Source of the DNA: Cryptomeria japonica
Taxonomy: Eukaryota > Streptophyta > Pinopsida > Cupressales > Cupressaceae
NCBI RefSeq assembly: GCF_030272615.1
Contig: NC_081415.1
Coordinates: forward strand, 419,800,257 to 419,864,256
Direction of reading: 5' to 3'
Length of the DNA: 64,000 nucleotides
Shown here one piece after another: positions 48,901 to 57,900 of the stretch (positions within the stretch are counted from its first letter, which is position 1; every line of letters begins with the position of its first letter). Under the pieces are notes generated by a model. The model searched no databases, was not told where the DNA came from, and saw only the letters and a program-made list of their open reading frames with translations. A program made the translations under genes and the position numbers.

Positions 48901-51900
48901 AGAGGGTTGGCAACCTGGAATTTTCTATGGGATAGTAGACACATTATCACAGATCATATTTCATGGCAAATTGGTAATGGTTGCACCGCGCTGTTTTGGA
49001 GAGACTCATGGGATGGGTATCCTGCATTAGCAGATGCATTTGAAGACAAGGGATGGGTGGACATGGTGGAGAATTGTATAGGACGGCATGTGTGCGATTA
49101 CATGGAAAGACAAGCTGATCAAAATGGCATAAGAATATGGAGGAAAATCAACATTGGGAGTCCTTCATCATGCAAACAACTCTGGAAAGCAATTAAAGAT
49201 AGGAAAATACCGGAGACTAGGGAAGAAGATATCATAATTTGGTGTGCAGCAAAATCCGGAAGATACAGCATCAAACTCGGATATGAAGTCCAGAGACAAA
49301 GAGGACCCATCAACAGTTGGCCACATAAACTGTGTTGAGTCGTAAAGTGCTACCAAAAGCCGGGGCTTTCCTGTGGATCGCACTACATAACAGAATTCTA
49401 ACTAGGGACAAACTCAAAAATATAGGTATCTCAAGCCCTAGTCGCTGTGTTATGTGTTGTGCGGAGGAAGAATTAGCAAATCATCTACTTTTTTGGTGTC
49501 CGATTGTAGAATTTTGTTCGAATTGGTTTCTTGAAAGTATTAATTGGGTGGTTGTTAAAAACGAAAGACTCTTTGAATTCATTCTCTCATGGCCAGACAA
49601 TCAGAAGACAAAGTGGTGTGATATATGGTTAATTGGACCTTCCTTAATTGTATGGCATATCTGGAAAGAAAGGAACAGAAGGATTTTCAAGGAGACATCA
49701 TTGTCTTAGGGCATGTTGGTGGAAAAGATCAAAACTGCGATAGAAGAAGTAATGAATGGGAAGAAAACAATAGGGAGGGCTAACATATACACTAATTGGG
49801 ATGCCCAAATGGAGAAGAAATGGGTCCTCGAAGAGCCACAAATAAATGCGATCCCAGCAAAGTGCCATGATAGAAATACCATCAAATGGGCAACCCCTCC
49901 GAGGAGTTGGACAAAATTGAACTTTGACGGTGCCAGTAAGGGGAATCTGGGGTTATCAGGTATTGGAGCCATGATCCGAGATGAACAGGGCAATATCCTT
50001 CATGGGTTGTTTGGTGGCATTGGAGTTGCCACAAACAACGAAGCAGAGATTCGTGCAATAGAGGCAGGATTACATCTCTATGTCAGGCAAGGAATTTCTA
50101 GAATCATAATTGAGGGCGACTCACAAATTATAGAAACCGGGATCAGTCGATCAAGTTTTCATAGCTGGCAGCTTAATAAATGGGTCCCTATGATAAAAGA
50201 GCACCTAGAGAGAATTGGGAGATATGAGATTGGGCATGTCTACGGAGAGGGGAATCAGGTGGTTGATTACCTTGCAAACCTCGGTGTGGGAGACTGTGAT
50301 GTTCCTGTTTACTTTTCCCAAACATCTGCAGCGAAGGATATCAAAGGACAATGCTTGAAGGACTGCCGAAGATATCCTCGACAGGGGATCGGGTAGCATG
50401 TCTACGATATTTTGGACCCTATCGACTGCCGGGACATTGTGGTGGCACCGTGATAAACACTGGCAAAGTACGAATCTGAGGCTGCGAGCAGGAAATTGTC
50501 TCTTTGGTGGCTGGATCACATGGCCCCTGAGCGGCTCATCATGACGCCTAGAAAATGGCATTTTTGCAAAATGAGAGATCCTAACAGGATATGGACAGAG
50601 CGCACTTGATTGACAATACAAATCACAACTTTATATGGCAAATTTGTAGGGCAAAGGCAAAAAAGGAAAGTGTGAGTGCCGTTTCGGGAGCTTTGCAGAG
50701 AAATTTTTTGGCAATGGCATACTTTGGAAAGGTCAGTTGTGTGAATTGTGAAAACGCATTGAATATGCAGTTGAGAAACCTGTTTTACACTGAAGATTAC
50801 GTGTATGACTCTGTGCGGGGGCTCGTGGGCATCACTCTAAATTATGATAGACATTGGTGCGATGCTATGGTGTTGGAAGTTGTTCTCCTGCCACTGGTGG
50901 ATATCATCGATTCAAAGGAGCGTGTGGTTGAGCTGTTAGCAGGGTTCATAAAACCATTTATTGCAGATAGTGTTGCCAACGCCATTCTGAGTTTGGAGGA
51001 AGAAGTCAAAGTGAGCATTTTGAAGATATACTTCCAGTTTGATAACTACTTACCCTCGAACTCGGAGGATGATGGCGACGGCGATGAAGATGGCAATGAG
51101 GATGGGGAAGATCGTGAGGAGTATGCAAAGGATGAGAATCTGTAGACAGTGACACCATTCGTGAGATGGCCCGCAGGGTAGTATGGAAGGAAGAGCGGGA
51201 GAGGCTGAAAACATTCGGGGAGAATGCATGGGAGATATTTAGGTGTGCGGTATTCAACGGAAATATGGAACCCTTTCGAAGGGTAACCGAGTCCGACAAT
51301 TGGTGGCTTCCGGAGAACTCCACCCGCAACGCAATCAGCATTGGTGAATTTGCTGCTGTGATATATCAAGCCATTAGGGGGCAGGTGTAATTTCAGAGTA
51401 GTGTCGGAATAGTATTGGGGTATACTTGGATAAGTGCGGGACGATAACTTTTTTGGATCCTTATGTAATTTTGGGTAGAATGGGGTTGGGTGTGCATAGA
51501 CAAGTGGTTTCTCTTGTCTAAAAATATATGTAATTGTACATAGTCTCAAGTAATATAGGGAGCTATCCCCACTAATGATAGCACTTATCTTTGAAAAAAA
51601 ATATATATATATTATATTATATTATTATCATGAGATAATATTATTATTATTAATAATATGATTATTGGAGACCAACTTGAAAGAGTGGTGACCCTTGGTG
51701 AAGGGGCACCGCCGATAGGTATAAAGGAAGAATAAATCTTCCTCTCTAAAGGTATTGAAGAAAAGAAATAATATACTCAGAATTTGTATACCTCAACTTA
51801 ACAGAGACGATGGATAACATGCTTGCAAAGGCGAAACAATAAGGACTTGTAAGAGAAGGCAACCCCTACATACTTGCAATCGGGTTTCCAGAACCCGATT

Positions 51901-54900
51901 GCAAGTGAAATGATTGCCTACCAAGGGAACAAAGACAAAGAAAACATTGTTGTGCTCCAAAACCCCAAATCAAAAGAAAAAAGCGACGGACTTGGAAAAA
52001 CGCAAATGGAACAAACAAGAAAAGGAACGAACATGAAGGAAGGGATGACATAAAAGGAAATACAAGCTGAGTTCAACATACCTGGAAAAGATAATCCACA
52101 ATGTCGAAAATGCTTGCCTAAAACTTGACGTAGCACCAAATGAAGAGGCTAGAATGAGATTTCAACACTCCACTCAAGGGCTCAAATAGGTGTGTGAAGA
52201 AGAACACTCCTATCACAAAACAAAACGCCTCAATGAGGATCCCTACAATATTGCAGGATCAAAGAGGACACAAGGGAAAGCAAATTGGGTCCTAAAAAGC
52301 CCAATGCAAGTGCAAGGCATGTTACATTTTGCTTTTATAAAATATACTTGTAATTGGATCCTAGAAACCCGATTACAAGTAAAGCAAACTTTAAAACAAT
52401 GAGTTGACTTGTATTCGGGTTTCTAGAACCTGATTACAAGTAAAGTTCATTTCCTTGCAATGACAGCAAAAAGCTCCCACTTGCAATGACTGACTCAAAA
52501 CCTGAAATTGCACGAAAAGGAAGGAAAAAGAAAACAAAAGCCAACCAAAACTTGGACAAAGACAACAAAAACACTTACAAACAATTGGACACAAAAAAAT
52601 ACGAGTTTTGAACCTCATAAAATGTGCCTTAGAGAAAAGAACTACGATTTTAAAATAAAAATTTGTAGGGGTTGTCATTTTTTTGAAAATTCAAAAAATA
52701 CGACAACAAACTGACCAAACCAAATTACAAAAGCACGCAGACCTCTCCTGGGCCTCATAGAGCTAATGGAGAGTGTCGTGCAATTGATATGGAGCCAAGT
52801 GACACCCAATTAGGTCCAAACCTATTCGCACCAACATTTAGATCCCTCACAAGCAACCAGAACTCATACACACGTCGCACCAACTTTGGGACTTGGGAGG
52901 CCGACACAGATCACTTCTAGTGATGGGGATCAATATTTAAACACATCATGAGCAATAGGAGGGCATCGGTGGTAATTAGGGGAGTAGTTAGGGAATAGTA
53001 GATAGGGGAAGGGTGATCTAAAAGACTTTTGTTCTATTGTTATCATTGTAATAAGCCCATGGCAGCCTGTGAGCTTGCATGTAGGGCCAATGGGCCGAAT
53101 GTAAGGAACGTGTGAAGGCATGTAGGCTGTTTTTCATCAATAAAAGTTTCTGCTTCTTTTTGCATTCCATTGTGTGTTGTGTTTCAGTATACGCTTGGCT
53201 GCAAGGTTGGACAATCCATTCTGGACCCTCTAACCTTGACTTCATCAAATCTACATACTACCCTACCTTAGCCACTCTAAATAAATGATGTGAAAATTGG
53301 AAAATGCACATTATGATAGTTTCAATGATCCTATCTTGTGCAACAATGCACAAGTGCTTGAGATCCAAATCTGAAGGACGTTGAGTTGATGCTTTCTCAA
53401 GAAGGGGAGGAAAGTATGGCTTGAGAAGTTCCTCATACTAGATGCAAACCCAAGTAGTGCTGGAGATCAAGAACAAAAATGTGCTCACCTAGCTATGCAT
53501 AAAATGATGTATGGGCCATAGCACAAAGGCCTCATCTTCCAATGTGGACCATTGAAGCATTCCTTCTAAAGATGTAACCAAACTCTATCATTTACCTTGA
53601 ACGAGTGAAACTTGGTGTGTTTCATGGAGCTCTTTGTATTTTAAGTTGTTGGTGAGCACTTTGAATGTGTTGCAAAAATTTCTATGCTTTATCCACTTCC
53701 TATTCTTGTGTGCACAACTCCAATAATAGCAGTCTACAATAGGATATGTTGAGGGATGTTGAAGGTTGAAACCCAAGACATGTTTAGAAAAGACCATGCT
53801 CCACCAAACTATGCAAAACTCAATTGTAGGCATACTAGATGTAAAGAGGTTGTCATCTTAAGTGCATAAGTATGCACAATTGTAGATGCACAATAGGTAC
53901 AAAAGTGTGAGATTCACTACCTCCATCTAACCATCTATTTATGGATGAAAAGTTGTGCACAAATCAAATTATGTATCCAATCTCTGCCACAAGGATTGCC
54001 AAAATACACTATGGAACCTTGGGTTGTGATCAAACACAATGGATGTAGATAGCCCACAATGAATCTATACATAGTTGAAGAATAGGCACAAACTCTGATG
54101 CAATGATACTTTTCTTACAAGTAACCATTATGGCCATCTTTGAAAATCCATCCACCATGACAAATAACGAATAATTCTAGTGCTTTGTCATAGGAAGTCC
54201 ACTCATGGAATCCATGTTGATAAATTCCCAAAGCCTTTGCAAAGAATTGCAAGAGGTGTGTAAAGGTCAAGCTTCCTAATCATAAGCTTGCAATGAAACA
54301 AGGAATGCATGACTTGATATAGTGCTCAATGTCTACAGACATGTGAGGACGATAGATGTCGTAATGCTATTAGGGTTGGTAAAGGAAAGAGTCCAATTGT
54401 TTTTGTGTAGTGTGCCTCCCAAATGAGTCATTGACAATGTGCACCATCTAGAACACACAAATGTTTGAGCTTGAAAAGAAGCCTATTACTCAAATGAAAT
54501 TCACCAACATGTTTAACTTTTGCAAGCATGATGAAGGTCTACAAAAAATTTTGATCTATTGAGTAAAGATTATTCCAATTGGTGAAGTTGCAATCATGCA
54601 CGATAGACACTGTGATGAGTGCATGATTGCTGCAATACTAAGGCAATCTACTTCATCTATCGCACATTCTCTAGCTTGTTTTGTGTGCAAGAACTAAAGT
54701 AGTAGCTTTGAACAATGGCATACAATGCTTTCTCATTGATGAAGTGCCATTGCATCGTATCTTTAAATATCTCCAAATGGTAGGTGATCAAATGCCCATG
54801 CTAAGCGAGTATAGCACCAAGTACATAATCAAATGTGTCGGTCTAAATCTCGAAGGGCCACACAATGTTAGGCAAAAGCAAACATTACACAAAATCACCG

Positions 54901-57900
54901 TTTGAGCTTCTCAAAAGCACATTATTGTGCAGGCATCCAAATGAATATTGCCTCCATGTGCATGATTTGCCTAAGTGACCAAGCAATGTGTGAGAAACCA
55001 AGAACTTGTTATAGAAGTTACCAAGTCCAAGGAAGCTACATAGCTCAACGATATTGCATAGGGTCAACCAATCTCAAATCAACTTGATTTTCTTTGGACC
55101 TACATGAATGTCTACATGATTGATGACATAGCCCAAATACTGAATTTGCATCGTATTGAAGGTAAACTTGCTAAAGTTGGCTTGCAACTAGTGTTGACAC
55201 TGAGTGTCTCAGATGCGCAAGATGTGCGTCACATGCTCCTCCCAATTCTTGGTGAAGATAAGACTGTCATCAAAGTAGACAATAATGAAGGATCAAGTGA
55301 AGGTTCACAAGATGTCATTCCTTAGGCACATAAATGTTGCTAGCAAGTTGTCAACCCGAAAGGTACAACCGTCCATTCATATAATCCTTCAACTTTGAAT
55401 ATTGTCTTCCAAAAAACTTCAAGATTAATAGGTACTTGGCAATATTTTGATTTGAGGTCAGTCCTCATGAAGAATTATGCACCATAGAGCTAGTCCAAGA
55501 GGTTGTTGAGGCACGAAAGAGGATACTGATTCTTCACTATCATCTTGTTTAGCATGCAATTGTTAATGCAAATGCACCATGCATCATCTTTCTTTGGCAC
55601 AAGGACAATCAAACTACTACATGGGAAGAGCTAGACCTAATCTATGATATAAAGAACTATTAGAAAGAGGGGATCAAGGAATCAAATCAATCCTACATTG
55701 CACCACACAGTGTGTTGGAATATCTTTGCACTCTTCAAAGACATCCATATACCATTGCAATACCTTGTCCATCTACTACAACAATGCTTGCACAACTTTG
55801 CGAGTTGCCAATGGACACGTGCTCTCCTACGTGCATCTGAATGCAAAACATTTGATGCACGAAATTCTATGTGTGTGAGATGGTCTTGTACCACAAATTG
55901 GAAAAGACCAAAGCTATTTTAGCCTTTAGAGAAGACTCCTGAATATAGAAGTGTTGATCACCATTATGGACTATCCATCATTGTGGTTTTACCTGATACA
56001 CACCATCCTTGTCATAAGAATATGGCCTCCTAAGTAGAATATCAGATTTCCAACAGCACAACATCACAAGTGAAAAGAACCAAATGCTTGATTGCATCTT
56101 ATGCTTCAATGGAAAGAACCAAGCATTTGATTGAATCCCATGTAATAATTCTTTTGGTTGCCACTATCAATGATGATATGCTTTTGTTGCTTGTTGAACT
56201 AGCAGTTCATATAGAAGAGATGCTCGCATTCCTTTGATGTGCAATTGTCATGGCACGTGTGTTGAGACATTACGCCTCCTAATCAATATCCCCAAGCTAT
56301 GCATGATCTAATATAGTTTGCACAATCAATGATGGTTGCACACAACATTCAGCATCACTAAGGTAAGTTGTTTGGTGGCAATGGCATCATTTATGACCAA
56401 GATTCTTCTTGCCCTCTCCTTGCTTGACATGGATGATGTCATGGCTTTAGAGTTCTACATAATTGACTTGAAGTTTTGTTGCTAATTTTACACAAGAATT
56501 TTGATTTTATGCCATAGGCTTGGAAGTGGTTTCTTGCATTAACTTGTTCTTGTGCGAAGTAAACTTATGCATGGTGTTTGCTTTGGCTTCAACCTTGGAT
56601 ATATTTTGAAATGCTTCACCCAATGTCTCCAAAGTTTGAATCTCCATCTTTGCACAAATATAAGGTGATAACCCACTTATGTACTTGAGCATAATGTGTT
56701 GCTCAGGAGTGTCTTCACGCAAGTGAACAAAGTGGCCATGGAACACATTGGTATACTCTTCAACTAATTACTCTTGACACTAACATTACTACTGAAACTT
56801 CATATATTCATCCTCAAAGTTTCTGAGGGGGCAATATTCCTCCAAAGTGTTAACTAGGGATTCCCATGTCTAAACTAGATCATGGTCCCTCTTGCACTAC
56901 ATGTACGCTACCAATGGGACACTACAATAGACATTTAAATGCCACAAAAGAAATCTTCAATCTACATCCATGAAGTAATTATAGAGAAATAATTCCAATT
57001 GTCACACCTAGTTGTCCAGCATTCTAGCATTAATCTTTCCTTAGAATGTCAATATGTCCAAAATGTTTTGTACCTTGAAAGGGTTTTGGGATTATGTGGG
57101 AATGAGTTGTTTGGTGTGTTGTGGCACTAGTCCAAACTCCAAACTGAGCCACGAGTTCCTAGAATTGTCCTAAGAGTTCCTAACATTGTGCTTATAGAGC
57201 ATCATTGGTCAGCCATTTTTCACTTGTTGCAATATACATCCAGTATCTCAAAAGATGAACCTAAGTGAACAGCCTTCCTTTTGTTGTTATGCATGTTTCT
57301 CAAAGAGATAAAGGATCAATGCAAGATGACACTCTAATCTATAATCAAGAAGAAAAAGCAAGGTTTCTGTGTAGAATTTTGGATTCATCTATTTTAGTCT
57401 TCAGCTTTCTTTGCTTTGTCTTTTAAGGGGTTCTAAGGGTTAGATTGAGTCTAATCAGTTGACTCTCTTTAATATAGAGGAGGGCCTTTTCCTTGGATAT
57501 GCTGCTTGATTATGTAAGAAACTTGGTTTTGTCAAGTTAATGAAATGTATTTGAGTAATTTTGTTTTAAAAGTTAAATTAACGGGAGTGAGACCAACTTC
57601 CCTCAATTTACAAATCAAAAAAAAATTATTACAGGCATAATGTAAAAGATAGAATATAGATTTCTGAAAACCTATATGTATATTTAATTACTATATTTGC
57701 ATAAAATGGATGTAATGAAGATTTGGCATGTACATGACAGTCAAATTTATGTGAAGGGGTTTTTGTTATCTACACATTCCATTACAACCCTGTTGCTGTA
57801 ATTGTAGTTACACCTCTCATAGGAGAACTCTTCTTGATCACAACAAATGCAATTGTGTTCAGAAGATGCTGAAATGCCCAAACGGAAGGAATGGGATACT

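Larger units (their letters stand above)
46946..51597 (+). mobile_element. L1-type LINE (LINE-2), 5'-truncated
   Basis: The element starts inside the endonuclease-RT linker ([20 protein letters not shown]) and ends in an A-rich tail near 51590. It contains RT, zinc-binding region, RNase H and a further coding stretch. The endonuclease domain is absent, as is usual after incomplete reverse transcription. It lies in an extremely AT-rich spot (ataatataattatat), so a target duplication cannot be distinguished. Compared with LINE-1 in the same gene it is much better preserved. Confidence 0.85.

Noticed and set aside
46827-51830. Target duplication for LINE-2 and the LTR-like piece
   Set aside because: The flanks are AT-only low complexity, so any short match would be meaningless.
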